NCBI RefSeq assembly: GCF_008710035.1
Contig: NZ_VYKI01000004.1
Span: forward strand, 109,001-173,000
DNA from: Stenotrophomonas cyclobalanopsidis
Lineage (GTDB): Bacteria > Pseudomonadota > Gammaproteobacteria > Xanthomonadales > Xanthomonadaceae
Length of the DNA: 64,000 nucleotides
Direction of reading: 5' to 3'
Below are positions 50,572-60,852 of this stretch, in pieces. Within the stretch, counting starts at the first letter, position 1. Each line of letters opens with the position of its first letter. Below the pieces are notes generated by a model. It was not told where the DNA came from, did no database searches, and saw only the letters and a list, made by a program, of their open reading frames with translations. The position numbers and the translations under genes were made by a program.

Positions 50572-50862
50572 ATGCACGACTGGACCATCATCGCGACCCA
50601 CAGTGACTGGATCGCCGCCACGCTTGAACTCGTTCTGCGCGATTCAACTCAGTCCGAGCGCCGTATGCAGTTCGATGCGGTGGAGCACGTGATGCTGGAC
50701 AGGAGCGAACCCTGGGGACCGAGTGCATCGATCAACGACGTGACGGCGAGCGAAGATCGCGCCGAAGGTCTCATCCGCGTAGTGTTTGAGCTGCAGTCCG
50801 GCGGTTCGATCCACATTTCAGCAGGGGCGTGCCGCCTTGATGGCGAGCCTTGCGTGATCTGA
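50572..50862 (+). CDS. Small hypothetical protein
   Basis: A 96-residue acidic cytosolic protein. The sequence alternates short strands (WIAATLELVLRD, GLIRVVFELQSGGSIHISAG), suggesting a small beta-sandwich like those of polymorphic-toxin immunity or DUF proteins, but no family is recognised. An AGGGAAG ribosome site precedes the ATG at 50572. Confidence 0.68.
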   Translation: MHDWTIIATHSDWIAATLELVLRDSTQSERRMQFDAVEHVMLDRSEPWGPSASINDVTASEDRAEGLIRVVFELQSGGSIHISAGACRLDGEPCVI

Positions 50863-50872
50863 ATGCTGTGCC

Positions 50873-50909
50873 GGGGTCGGAGCCCTTTCTGCGAAAGGGA
50901 TCCGACCCC
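50873..50909. repeat. GGGGTCGGA...TCCGACCCC hairpin repeat
   Basis: Inner arms CCCTTTC/GAAAGGG and outer arms GGGGTCGGA/TCCGACCCC. It lies between convergent genes at the end of ilvD and is a candidate transcription end structure for it. Confidence 0.85.
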
Positions 50910-50917
50910 ACGGCAAT

Positions 50918-52756
50918 TCAATCGCCCAGCAGGGCGGTGTTGCGCACCGCGCCCTTGTCGGCGCTGGTGGCCAGCAGGGCGTAAGCCTTCAGCGCGCTGG
51001 TGACCTTGCGCGGTCGCGGTGCACGCGGCTTCCAGCCGCGCGCATCGGCGTCGGCGCGGCGCTGGGCCAGGGTAGCGTCGTCCAGCAGCAGGTCGATGCG
51101 GCGGGCGGGGATGTCGATGCGGATGCGGTCGCCGTCTTCCACCAGGCCGATGGTGCCGCCGCTGGCGGCTTCCGGCGAGACGTGGCCGATCGACAGGCCC
51201 GAGGTGCCGCCGGAGAAACGACCGTCGGTCAGCAGCGCGCACTGCTTGCCCAGCCCCTTCGATTTCAGGTAGCTGGTGGGGTAGAGCATTTCCTGCATGC
51301 CCGGGCCGCCCTTCGGGCCTTCGTAGCGGATGACCACGACGTCGCCGGGCTGCACTTTGTCGGCCAGGATGCCGGCCACGGCCGCGTCCTGGCTCTCGAA
51401 CACGCGCGCGCTGCCTTCGAACACGTGGATGGACTCGTCCACGCCGGCGGTCTTCACCACGCAGCCATCGACGGCCAGGTTGCCGCGCAGCACGGCCAGG
51501 CCGCCTTCGGCCGAGTAGGCGTGCTCGACGCTGCGGATGCAGCCTTCGGCGCGGTCCACGTCCAGCGTGGGCCAGCGCGTGGCCTGGCTGAAAGCCACCT
51601 GGGTGGGAATGCCGGCCGGCCCGGCGCGGAAGAAGTCGTGCACGCTGGATTCGCCGCTGACCGCCACGTCCCAGCGCTCGATGGCGTCGGCCAGGGTACG
51701 GCTGTGCACGGTCGGCACGCGGGTATCCAGCAGGCCGCCACGCGCCAGTTCGCCCAGGATGCCGTACACGCCGCCTGCGCGGTGCACGTCTTCCATGTGG
51801 TACTTGGGCGTGTTCGGCGCCACCTTGCACAGCTGCGGCACCCGCCGCGACAGCGCATCGATGTGGGTCAGGTCGAAGTCCACTTCGGCTTCCTGCGCCG
51901 CGGCCAGCAGGTGCAGGATGGTGTTGGTCGAGCCGCCCATGGCGATGTCCAGGGTCATCGCGTTGGCGAACGCGGCCTGGGTGGCGATGCCCCGCGGCAG
52001 CGCGCTCTCTTCTTCGCCGCCGTACCAGCGGTGGCACAGTTCGACGATCAGGCGGCCGGCGCGCAGGAACAGTTGCTCGCGGTCGGCGTGGGTGGCCAGG
52101 GTCGAGCCGTTGCCGGGCAGCGACAGGCCCAGGGCTTCGGTGAGGCAGTTCATCGAGTTGGCGGTGAACATGCCCGAGCAGGAACCGCAGGTCGGGCACG
52201 CGCTGCGCTCGAACTCGGCGACCTTTTCGTCGCTGGCGCTTTCGTCGGCGGCGATGACCATCGCATCGACCAGGTCCAGCTTGTGCTCGGACAGCTTGGT
52301 CTTGCCGGCTTCCATCGGGCCGCCGGAGACGAACACCACCGGGATGTTGAGGCGCAGGGCGGCCATCAGCATGCCGGGTGTGATCTTGTCGCAGTTGGAA
52401 ATGCACACCAGCGCGTCGGCGCAGTGCGCGTTGACCATGTATTCGACCGAGTCGGCGATGATCTCGCGGCTGGGCAGCGAGTACAGCATGCCGTCGTGGC
52501 CCATGGCGATGCCGTCGTCGACGGCGATCGTGTTGAATTCCTTGGCGACGCCGCCGACCTTCTCGATCTCGCGCGCGACCAGCTGGCCGAGATCCTTCAG
52601 GTGCACGTGGCCGGGCACGAACTGGGTGAAGGAGTTGGCGATGGCGATGATCGGCTTGTGGAAGTCGCCGTCCTTCATGCCGGTGGCGCGCCACAGGGCG
52701 CGGGCGCCGGCCATGTTGCGGCCGGCGGTGGAGGTGCGGGAGCGGTATTCAGGCAT
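50918..52756 (-). CDS. ilvD: Dihydroxyacid dehydratase IlvD
   Basis: A 612-residue iron-sulfur dehydratase, the third step of valine/isoleucine synthesis. [20 protein letters not shown] opens the protein; cluster cysteines lie in [12 protein letters not shown] and [10 protein letters not shown], with [11 protein letters not shown] for metal binding. The C-terminal domain contains the substrate serine region ([13 protein letters not shown]). Length and the [26 protein letters not shown] start match the family, so 52756 is chosen. No other ilv gene is adjacent. Confidence 0.96.
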   Translation of the reverse strand: MPEYRSRTSTAGRNMAGARALWRATGMKDGDFHKPIIAIANSFTQFVPGHVHLKDLGQLVAREIEKVGGVAKEFNTIAVDDGIAMGHDGMLYSLPSREIIADSVEYMVNAHCADALVCISNCDKITPGMLMAALRLNIPVVFVSGGPMEAGKTKLSEHKLDLVDAMVIAADESASDEKVAEFERSACPTCGSCSGMFTANSMNCLTEALGLSLPGNGSTLATHADREQLFLRAGRLIVELCHRWYGGEEESALPRGIATQAAFANAMTLDIAMGGSTNTILHLLAAAQEAEVDFDLTHIDALSRRVPQLCKVAPNTPKYHMEDVHRAGGVYGILGELARGGLLDTRVPTVHSRTLADAIERWDVAVSGESSVHDFFRAGPAGIPTQVAFSQATRWPTLDVDRAEGCIRSVEHAYSAEGGLAVLRGNLAVDGCVVKTAGVDESIHVFEGSARVFESQDAAVAGILADKVQPGDVVVIRYEGPKGGPGMQEMLYPTSYLKSKGLGKQCALLTDGRFSGGTSGLSIGHVSPEAASGGTIGLVEDGDRIRIDIPARRIDLLLDDATLAQRRADADARGWKPRAPRPRKVTSALKAYALLATSADKGAVRNTALLGD

Positions 52757-53126
52757 GGCTGGCGGAACGGGCGGGCCGTACAACGTGGGGGTCGCTTGAT
52801 CATGGACAATTTTTTCGGTTGCTGCTGCAACCACCTTCGTCGCTTGCAGCGGTAGCGCCGGGCCATGCCCGGCGGCCTTGAAATACCCGCATGTGGCCGC
52901 TGCGCTCGCCGGGCATGGCAGGTCGCCGCAGAGGTGTGCCAACCAAGGTTGGCACCTACCAGAGCGGTGCGTCGCCCGGGGTCGGATCCCATCGCGGCGC
53001 GATGGGCTCTGACCCCGGTGGTCAACGAAAATGAAATTCCGTTCATCTTTCCCACTTTGCCGATTCCGGTTGTTGATGCGGATTTGGCATCATTGGGGCA
53101 CTGATCCGATTCCGAGGCATGACGCC
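52757..53126. other. 370-bp divergent region between ilvD and the ygiB-like gene
   Basis: No gene supported. Contents in order: an AT-rich patch with ATTTTTTC (52809-52816) and a GGTTGC/GCAACC dyad (52817-52832), a SMAG (52852-52874), a half SMAG copy (52907-52920), a GCCAACC/GGTTGGC element (52931-52957), a GGGTCGGATCC element (52977-53015), and AT-rich DNA before the ygiB-like gene where its promoter probably lies. Confidence 0.7.
52852..53015. repeat. Cluster of four REP-type elements
   Basis: Three complete hairpins of three subfamilies and one truncated copy are packed into 164 bp, in the shared upstream region of two divergent genes rather than after genes. Confidence 0.8.
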
Positions 53127-53696
53127 ATGAAGCGTTCCCGCACCACCGCGCTGCTGCTGATGAGCGCTGCACCCCTGCTGTTCACCGCCTGCCAGAAGGA
53201 AGAGCAGGTGCAGGTGCAGGAAGGCCTGTACACCTCCGTGCAGGCCTGCACCGAGGCGACGGGCGATCCGTCCTCGTGCCGCAACGCCTTTGCCGAGGCC
53301 CAGCAGAAGGCGGCCGACGCCGCGCCGAAGTACGCCAGCAAGGAAGCCTGTGAGCAGGACTACAAGCCCGAGCAGTGCGTGCAACAGCACACCTCGGCCG
53401 GTACCTCGTTCATCGGCCCGATGATGATGGGCTTCTTCATGTCGCAGATGCTGAGCAACCGCGGCGGCCTGGCCCCGCAGGCGCCGGCCTCGGCCCCGGC
53501 CTACCAGGACAAGAACGCTGGCTGGGCGCGCCCGGCCCCGGGCGGCACCGGTGGCATGAACACCGCCAGCGGCATCGGCGCTGGCAAGGCCGGCCTGGCC
53601 CCGGTCAGCAGCGAGCCGAACCGCGCCGTCACCGCCAGCCGCAGCGGCTTCGGCGGCACCAGCGCCCGCCGCAGCGGCGGCAGCTTCGGCGGCTGA
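53127..53696 (+). CDS. DUF1190/YgiB-like lipoprotein
   Basis: A 189-residue lipoprotein: LLFTAC lipobox (Cys22), then a conserved cysteine-containing segment (SVQACTEATGDPSSCRNAF, EACEQDYKPEQC) with four Cys as in YgiB, and a Gly/Ala/Pro-rich tail ending SARRSGGSFGG. YgiB-type proteins are encoded next to YgiC-type ATP-grasp enzymes, as here (7 bp gap). Envelope function unknown. The ATG at 53127 gives the signal peptide. Confidence 0.88.
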   Translation: MKRSRTTALLLMSAAPLLFTACQKEEQVQVQEGLYTSVQACTEATGDPSSCRNAFAEAQQKAADAAPKYASKEACEQDYKPEQCVQQHTSAGTSFIGPMMMGFFMSQMLSNRGGLAPQAPASAPAYQDKNAGWARPAPGGTGGMNTASGIGAGKAGLAPVSSEPNRAVTASRSGFGGTSARRSGGSFGG

Positions 53697-53703
53697 TCGA
53701 CCC

Positions 53704-54882
53704 ATGCAGCGAATTCGCATTGCCGAGCGCGCCCACTGGCGGGCGCGCGCGGAGGAAGCCGGTTTCCGCTTCCACACCATCGACGGCCAGCCGTACTGGG
53801 ATGAAAGCGCGTACTACGCCTTCACCCTGCGCCAGATTGAAGTGGACATCGAAGACCCCAGCGCCGAGCTGCACCAGATGGCGCTGGACCTGGTCGGCGA
53901 TGTCATCGCCAGCGAGCGGCTGATGGACCAGCTGGCGATCCCCGCGCACTACCGCGACTGGATCGCCGAGAGCTGGCACCAGCGCCAGCCGCACCTGTAC
54001 GGGCGCCTGGATCTGGCCTATGACGGCACCGGTCCGGCCAAGCTGTACGAACTGAACTACGACACGCCGACCTCGCTGTTCGAGGCCAGCTTCTTCCAGT
54101 GGCAGTGGCTGGAGGACCAGCGCAACGCCGGCCGCCTGCCGCAGCACGCCGACCAGTTCAACGGCATGCACGAGGCCCTGGTCGAGCGCTTCGGCGAGCT
54201 CGCCGCGCGCCTGCCGCCGCCGCTGTACTTCAGCGCCGTGGGCAGTTCGGACGAGGACCGTGGCACGGTCGACTATCTGCGTGACTGCGCCGCCCAGGCC
54301 GGTCTGCAGGGCGAGGCCATCGCCATCGAGGATATTGGTCTGTCCGTGGATGGCCGTTTCACAGCGCTTGACGACACAGTGATCGGCACGCTGTTCAAGC
54401 TGTACCCGCTGGAAGACCTGATGGCCGAGGAATTTGGTCGCGCGCTGCCCGGTTCGGGCATCCAGCTGCTGGAGCCGGCGTGGAAGGCGGTGCTGAGCAA
54501 CAAGGGCATCCTGCCGCTGCTGTGGCAGCGCAACGTCGGCCACCCGAACCTGCTGGAAGCGCACTTCGATGATGGCAGCGCGCTGGCCTCAGGCTGGGTG
54601 CGCAAGCCGCTGTTCTCGCGCGAAGGTGCCAACATCGAGATGCACCTGGCCGATGGCAGCACCCAGCGTAGCGACGGCCCGTACGAAGGCCCGGCGATCA
54701 TCCAGCGTGCGCACCCGCTCACCCGCTTTGAAGGCGGTTACCCGCTGATCGGCAGCTGGGTGATTGGCGACCACGCCTGCGGCATCGGCATCCGCGAGGA
54801 CGACAGCGCGATCACCCGCGACAGTGCGCGCTTCGTGCCGCATGCGATCGTGGACGAGGCGCCGACGCGGATCTACGTCTGA
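53704..54882 (+). CDS. ygiC: ATP-grasp glutathionylspermidine-synthase family protein, YgiC-like
   Basis: A 392-residue ATP-grasp ligase of the GspS-C family (YgiC/YjfC). Features: LYELNYDTPTSLFEAS, the FKLYPLEDLMAE region, the WKAVLSNKGILPLLW loop with the conserved lysine, and VRKPLFSREGANI which binds ATP. Free-standing members lack the amidase domain of GspS and are thought to join a peptide to an amine, but substrates are not established. It forms an operon with the YgiB-like lipoprotein upstream and a zinc-ribbon protein overlapping by one base downstream. Confidence 0.92.
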   Translation: MQRIRIAERAHWRARAEEAGFRFHTIDGQPYWDESAYYAFTLRQIEVDIEDPSAELHQMALDLVGDVIASERLMDQLAIPAHYRDWIAESWHQRQPHLYGRLDLAYDGTGPAKLYELNYDTPTSLFEASFFQWQWLEDQRNAGRLPQHADQFNGMHEALVERFGELAARLPPPLYFSAVGSSDEDRGTVDYLRDCAAQAGLQGEAIAIEDIGLSVDGRFTALDDTVIGTLFKLYPLEDLMAEEFGRALPGSGIQLLEPAWKAVLSNKGILPLLWQRNVGHPNLLEAHFDDGSALASGWVRKPLFSREGANIEMHLADGSTQRSDGPYEGPAIIQRAHPLTRFEGGYPLIGSWVIGDHACGIGIREDDSAITRDSARFVPHAIVDEAPTRIYV

Positions 54883-55535
54883 TGGCGGTGCGGCGGCCCT
54901 TGGGCCGGCGCGGGCGAACGACGCCGGTGCCGGGGCGGCATTTCGATGATGGCCGCACGCTGCACGCCTTCGCCGGGCGCGTGGCGGTGCGCTGCCATCG
55001 CTGTGACACGCCGGGCTGGGTGGTTGCCAGCTGGCAGCCTCACCACTGGACGGCGCGCTTCCGTTGCACCGGCTGCAGTGTGGCGCTGGACAGCGGTGCC
55101 TGGGTGGGCGCGGTACGCATCGATGGCCGCCGCCCGTGCGGCTATTGCGGTCACCAGTGGGTGTGCGTGCACCAGCATCGGCCGTCGGCCTCCACGGCCG
55201 TGCCGGAGGTACTGCCGGCCAAGTGCGCGCAGTGCGGGCGCACCAGCGAGGTGAAGGTCAGCGTTTGCCCGTTGCGCGATGGAGAGCCGGCAGATCCGCA
55301 TTTCGGCCTGCCGCTGCGGTTGGTCGAGCCCACACGCGCAGGCCTGCTGTGGGCCTACAACGCCGAGCACCTGCAGGTGCTGCATGAGTACGCGACGTCG
55401 GCCCTGCGCGAGCATGGCGTTGTGCACAACGCCTCGATGTTCTCGCGCCTGCCGCAGTGGATGAAGCTGGCCCGTAACCGAGTGCTGCTGCAGCGTGCAG
55501 TGGAGCGGTTGCACCGGCGTTTGCTGCAGGAGTAG
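54882..55535 (+). CDS. Zinc-ribbon hypothetical protein
   Basis: A 217-residue protein with four CxxC-type knuckles in two pairs (CHRCD and CTGC; CGYCG and CAQCG), indicating two zinc ribbons or a rubredoxin-like fold in residues 35-130, followed by a helical C-terminal part (GLLWAYNAEHLQVLHEYATS) that is rich in arginine at its end. Its ATG overlaps the ygiC-like stop by one base (TGATG). The combination with YgiC is notable; function is unknown. Confidence 0.82.
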   Translation: MAVRRPLGRRGRTTPVPGRHFDDGRTLHAFAGRVAVRCHRCDTPGWVVASWQPHHWTARFRCTGCSVALDSGAWVGAVRIDGRRPCGYCGHQWVCVHQHRPSASTAVPEVLPAKCAQCGRTSEVKVSVCPLRDGEPADPHFGLPLRLVEPTRAGLLWAYNAEHLQVLHEYATSALREHGVVHNASMFSRLPQWMKLARNRVLLQRAVERLHRRLLQE

Positions 55536-55721
55536 GTAGTGCCGGCCGCTGGCCGGCAGCCGAGCATAGGCTCGGCTCTACAGGAATCAGGCCGGCCGCT
55601 GGCCGGCAGCCGAGCATGGGCTCGGCTCTACAGGAATTAGGCCGGCCGCTGGCCGGTAGCCGAGCATGGGCTCAGCTCTACAGGAATCAGGCCGTCTGTA
55701 GAGCCGAGCCCATGCTCGGCT
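55536..55721. repeat. Composite SMAG tandem array
   Basis: After an initial GTAG head (55536), a 50-bp unit made of a GCCGGCC/GGCCGGC hairpin plus a GCCGAGC-ATGG-GCTCGGC hairpin ending CTAC is repeated three times: 55541-55590, 55591-55640, 55641-55690. The copies differ at a few positions only. An inverted GTAGAGCCGA copy (55698-55721) closes the array, just before the DUF58 stop. Confidence 0.92.
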
Positions 55722-55737
55722 CCGGTCAATCGCAGGG

Positions 55738-57032
55738 TCAGAGCAGCCCTTCGCGCTTCACGGCGAGATACCGTTCCACCAGCGCGGCAGGCAGGGCGTC
55801 GGCGGTCACGTCCAGCACCATCACCTTCTCGCTGCGCAGCGCTTCATGCGCCTTCGCGCGCTCCTGCAGGTACAGCGCGGCGGCACCGGCCTGGGCGGCA
55901 TCTTCCAGCGTCTGCACCTCGCCTTCCAGCGCGGTATCCAGTTCGCGTTCGCGCAGGCTGGCCACGCATACCAAGTGGCGGCGCTGCAGCAGGCGTACGG
56001 CGGCCAGCAGGTCTTCGATGTCTTCGTCGCGCACGTTGCTGACCAGCATCACCAGGGCGCGACGGCGCTGCCGCAGCGAGACTTCGGTGGCGGCCGCCAG
56101 ATAGTCGGTGGCCACGGCCTGCGGCTGCAGGTCGTAGCTGGCGCGCAGCAGGTGTTCCACCGTGCCCATGCCGCGCTGCGGCGCCACCCAGCGGCGTTCG
56201 CCACCCACCGCGAACAGGCCGGCGGCATCGCCCTGGCGCAGGGCCAGATAGGCCACCACCAGCGATGCGTTCAAGGCATGGTCGAAGTGCGAGAGACCGC
56301 CTTCGCTGGCCAGCATGCGCCGGCCGCTGTCGAGCATCAGCAGCAGCTGCTGGTTCTTCTCGTCCTGGTACTCGCGCGAGATCAGCTTGCGCGCGCGGGC
56401 GGTGGCCTTCCAGTCCAGCTGGCGCAGGCTGTCACCGACGCGGTACTCGCGCATCTGGTGGAAATCGGTGCCTTCGCCACGTCGGCGCTTTACGTGTGCG
56501 CCCACCAGGCGCGAGGCCTGGTCGGCACTGAACAACGCGAAGCGGGTGAGCGGCACGAAGTTGGGATAGACCCGCACGTCCAGCACCGGCGGCAGCGTGC
56601 GCTGCTGCCACCACAGCCGCCACGGCGAGCGGATGCGCACGTCCACGCCGTCGAACTGGAAGCGCCCGCGCTGCTGCGGCTGCACCTGGTAGTGCAGGGT
56701 GCTGGCGTGGCCGGCGCGCAGCTGCAGGCGCTGCGGCAATCCTTCCAGCGGCCAGCCGCCGGGCACGCGATCGAACACCTGCACCTGCATCGGCTGCTCG
56801 GCGAACAGGCGCAGGCCGATCTCGCGGCGCACGCCCAGTGCCAAGGCCTCGGGCACCTGGCGCTGTACCTGCGGCGACGCACGCCGCCACTGCCGCCACA
56901 GATCAGCCAGTGCCAGCGCGGCCACCAAACTTCCCGCCACGGCCCAGCTCCAGTGCGGCAGCAGGCCGCCCAGCGCCACGCCGCCCAGCGCGGCCCAGGC
57001 AGCCAGCAGGACCAGCAGCAGCGGCGCAGGCC

Positions 57033-57036
<4 letters not shown>
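55738..57036 (-). CDS. DUF58 domain protein
   Basis: A 432-residue protein with two N-terminal helices (about 4-45), a beta domain, and the DUF58 segment RRGEGTDFHQMREYRVGDSLRQLDWKATAR near 185-215, followed by a vWA-like domain (LLLMLDSGRRM, ALVMLVSNVRDEDI). DUF58 proteins pair with MoxR ATPases, which presumably act on them as chaperone substrates. It is the last gene of a six-gene operon; its ATG overlaps the MoxR stop by four bases. Confidence 0.92.
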
Positions 57037-58015
<979 letters not shown>

Positions 58016-58019
<4 letters not shown>

Positions 58020-59206
58020 AGCAGGGATCTCATCTGGAGCAGCAAGCGGATGCGCTCGCGCAGGGCGGAGGAATCGTGCGGCGAAGGAGCGGTGAGGGCG
58101 GTGGCCACGCGGCTGGCGGGCCACTGCAGCACCTCGGCGATGGCCTGGTCGCGGGCAGCGCCATCCAGCGCGGCCGCCACCGGGGCGCGCAGGCGCAGGC
58201 GATGCAGGAACAGCGCCTGGACTGCGTTGTACAGCTGCGCGTCCTGGCCGAAGCGCAGCAGCAGCTCGCCACTGGCACGCACGTGTTCCAGCAGCGAGCG
58301 GCGCTCGAGCACCGGCGAAGGCAGCACGCTGCCCATCCGCTGCGCGCGCGTCCACAGCCAGCCCAGCATGGCCAGCAGCAGCGGAATCCACAGCGGCCAG
58401 CCCTGCAGCACGATGCGCGCCAGCAACGTCGGCGGGCGGCTGCCGTACACCAGCCACACCGTGCCGCGCCCATAGTTGGGGTCAAGCAGGTAACGGGTCA
58501 GGTCGCGGTGGGAAAGATCATGCAGGCCACCGCGCTGCGGCGCGTTCCTGGCCGTTGCGCCCTTGCGCGGCAGTGGGGTGGCGCCAGCGCCGCGCATGAA
58601 ATCCAGGTCGGCCAGCACATCGATGCGGCCTTTGCCGTGGCGCAGGCGGGCGAAGGCCAGCCCCTCCTCGTTGCCCCAGCGGCGCTCGGCGTCGGCGCTG
58701 GCCTTGAAGCCGAGACTGAAGCGGCGGCCGTTGCAGAACTCGACGTGGTTGGGATCATCCACCACATGGAACGGCTGGCAGTCCTTGCCATGGAACAAGC
58801 TTTCCACGCCGATGCGGTCCAGCAGCGGCCCCTGCGTGGTGCTGGCCTTGTCCTCGCCTGGCGGCTGCGTGCGCAGCAGCAGGTGGCCGCCACGGGCGAC
58901 CCAGTCCAGCAGTGCCTGCGCGGTGCCCGGCGGCATCTCGCGGGTGTCCTGCAGCAGGACCAGGGTATCGGTGTCGGCCAGGGTCATCTTCGCCAGCTGC
59001 AGGCGTTCGCGCGACTGCACCTCGATGCCGTCGGCACGCAGCGCCTGCCCCAGCACGTACAGCGGGTTGTAGCTGGCTTCGCCACGCGGCGGCAGCACTA
59101 CGGTCTCGGTGACCTTCTCGTGCGTGCGCAGGAACAGGATGGTCAACGGCACGCCCAGCAGCACCAGCAGGCCGAGCAGCAGGGCCCAGAACGCGCGCGG
59201 GCTCAT
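58016..59206 (-). CDS. DUF4350 domain membrane protein
   Basis: A 396-residue protein with an N-terminal helix (about 7-28), an extracytoplasmic DUF4350 domain (about 40-235: SYNPLYVLGQALRADGIEV, DWVARGGHLLLRT) and a second transmembrane helix near 255-280 (WPLWIPLLLAMLGWLW), then a cytoplasmic helical tail. DUF4350 is related to GATase1-like folds. The ATG at 59206 overlaps the previous stop (ATGA); the GTG at 59215 is less likely. Confidence 0.88.
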
Positions 59207-60852
59207 GCCTTCCACCCGAACTGCTGGCGCAGAGTCGCGGCCAGGCCATCGAACTCATCGCGCGTGGGCAGGCGACCGCCGTACGCGGCGTACTGCCACA
59301 TGCGCACGATGCGGGCGAACAGGTCGCGGTCCGCCTGCTGCGGCATGCGCCGCGACGCACGCAGGCACTGCGCTTCGGTGGCGCCGGGCGGCAACGCGTT
59401 GCCGGTACGCTCGACCAGGGTGCGCACGCTGGCGCGGTAAAGCAGGGCCAGGGCCTGGCGCGGGCGTCCCTGGTCCCACAGCAGGCCGGCCTGGGTGGCC
59501 ACGTCCGGCGGCAGCACCACCGGCAGTTCCACGGCCTCTTCCTGCGCGCGCGGTGCGTCCTTCGGCGTACGCCGGCCGGCGCCACGCAGCCACGGCCACC
59601 ACAGGCGCGCGGTCAGCAGCAGCACCAGCATCACGGCGCCGAGCAGCGCCCACAGGCCCCATTCGGCCACGCGTGCCAGCAGCTTCAGACCGCGGTTGCG
59701 TTCGCCATGCTTCTGGCCGGCCTTGTCGTCCTTGGTGTCTTTCTTCTCGGCCTTCTTTTCCGCCGTGGTGTCGTCGATCGGCTTCCACTCGGTGACCTGG
59801 CGGACCGGCCGCTGCAGCGGATCCTCGTAGGCACGGTTCACCGCCTGGCGGAAACCGGCCGTGTCCACCGGCTGCTCGCCGACGATGCCGGCAGCGGCAT
59901 TGGCCGGATCATTGGCGGCGTTGGCTTCTTCGCCGTCGTCCTCGGCTTCGTCTTCATCCGCGTCGGCCTGTCCGGCCGCCCGGGCTTCGTCGGCGACCTG
60001 TTGGGCAGTGTCCGCATCGGCGTCCTGCGCGTGGGCGGGGACCAGCGGCAGCGCCAGGCACAGCAGCAGGGCCAGCGTGGATGCCGCCGGCAGCAGCCGC
60101 TCGCGCAGGCGGCGCAGGGCGATCTCCACGTCCCACGCTTCCATCTGCGTGCGCCGGTTGAGGTACAGGCCGAAGCCGGCGCCGACATAGAACGGGCCGA
60201 TCAGGGCAGCGGCCAGCCAGCTCAGCAGGTTCAGCAGCAGGTCCGCCCACGGCGGGGTCTCGACGCTGATCATCGCCCAGGCCGCGCGCCACGAGTCGGG
60301 CAGCAGTTCCAGCGGAATGAACATGAAGACCGCAGCGATCGCGCCCAGCACCAGCACCAGCTCGAAGCCGAGGCAGATCAGCGCCAGTAGGATTGCCGGC
60401 CCAGCGGCGCCGGCGGCCACCGCGCGCCGGCGTGGGCCGCGCTGTGCGGGTGCGTTGCCTTCCAGCAGGTTGACCGGCAGGCACAGGCTGCGCAGCAGGC
60501 TGAAACGGCGCCAGCCGAGGTAGCCCCAGAAGCCGGTGCCGCCCCAGTGCCGTTGCGCGGCCAGTGCCGCCCGCGCGCCGACCGTCTCGCCGAAGATGCC
60601 GCGTGAGAGCACGTACAGGGGCGCGCGCTCGAACAGCGGCTTGCACCACCACATCGCCAGCGACGCCCAGGCGAAGCCGTCCAGCCACCAGGCCAGCGCA
60701 TTGAACAACACGAACAACGGCGCACTGGCCAGCAGCCAGCTGCCCCACACCGCGCGCGCGTGGCGGCGGGCGAGGGCGGTGCCCAGTTCCATCGCTTCCC
60801 AGCCGCTGCGCGCACGCAGGGCCACGTCGAGGTGGTCAATCCGCACGTTCAC
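59203..60852 (-). CDS. DUF4129-type membrane protein
   Basis: A 549-residue protein with about six helices in the first 270 residues, an Asp/Glu/Ala-rich linker (about 275-320), one more helix (about 400-425), and a C-terminal cytoplasmic domain of the DUF4129 kind (ALALLYRASVRTLVERTGNALPPGATEAQCL...). Such proteins resemble transglutaminase-associated components. It starts with GTG at 60852, overlapping the SpoIIM-like gene by 17 bases. Confidence 0.85.
   Translation of the reverse strand: MNVRIDHLDVALRARSGWEAMELGTALARRHARAVWGSWLLASAPLFVLFNALAWWLDGFAWASLAMWWCKPLFERAPLYVLSRGIFGETVGARAALAAQRHWGGTGFWGYLGWRRFSLLRSLCLPVNLLEGNAPAQRGPRRRAVAAGAAGPAILLALICLGFELVLVLGAIAAVFMFIPLELLPDSWRAAWAMISVETPPWADLLLNLLSWLAAALIGPFYVGAGFGLYLNRRTQMEAWDVEIALRRLRERLLPAASTLALLLCLALPLVPAHAQDADADTAQQVADEARAAGQADADEDEAEDDGEEANAANDPANAAAGIVGEQPVDTAGFRQAVNRAYEDPLQRPVRQVTEWKPIDDTTAEKKAEKKDTKDDKAGQKHGERNRGLKLLARVAEWGLWALLGAVMLVLLLTARLWWPWLRGAGRRTPKDAPRAQEEAVELPVVLPPDVATQAGLLWDQGRPRQALALLYRASVRTLVERTGNALPPGATEAQCLRASRRMPQQADRDLFARIVRMWQYAAYGGRLPTRDEFDGLAATLRQQFGWKA

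Noticed and set aside
52817..52832. GGTTGC/GCAACC hairpin as an intrinsic terminator
   Set aside because: The T run precedes the stem on the plus strand, and on the minus strand it is followed by A's, so no U tract follows the stem in either direction.
55541..55690. Possible CRISPR array
   Set aside because: The three 50-bp copies are contiguous with no unique spacers, each is a double hairpin of the SMAG type, and no cas gene is present.
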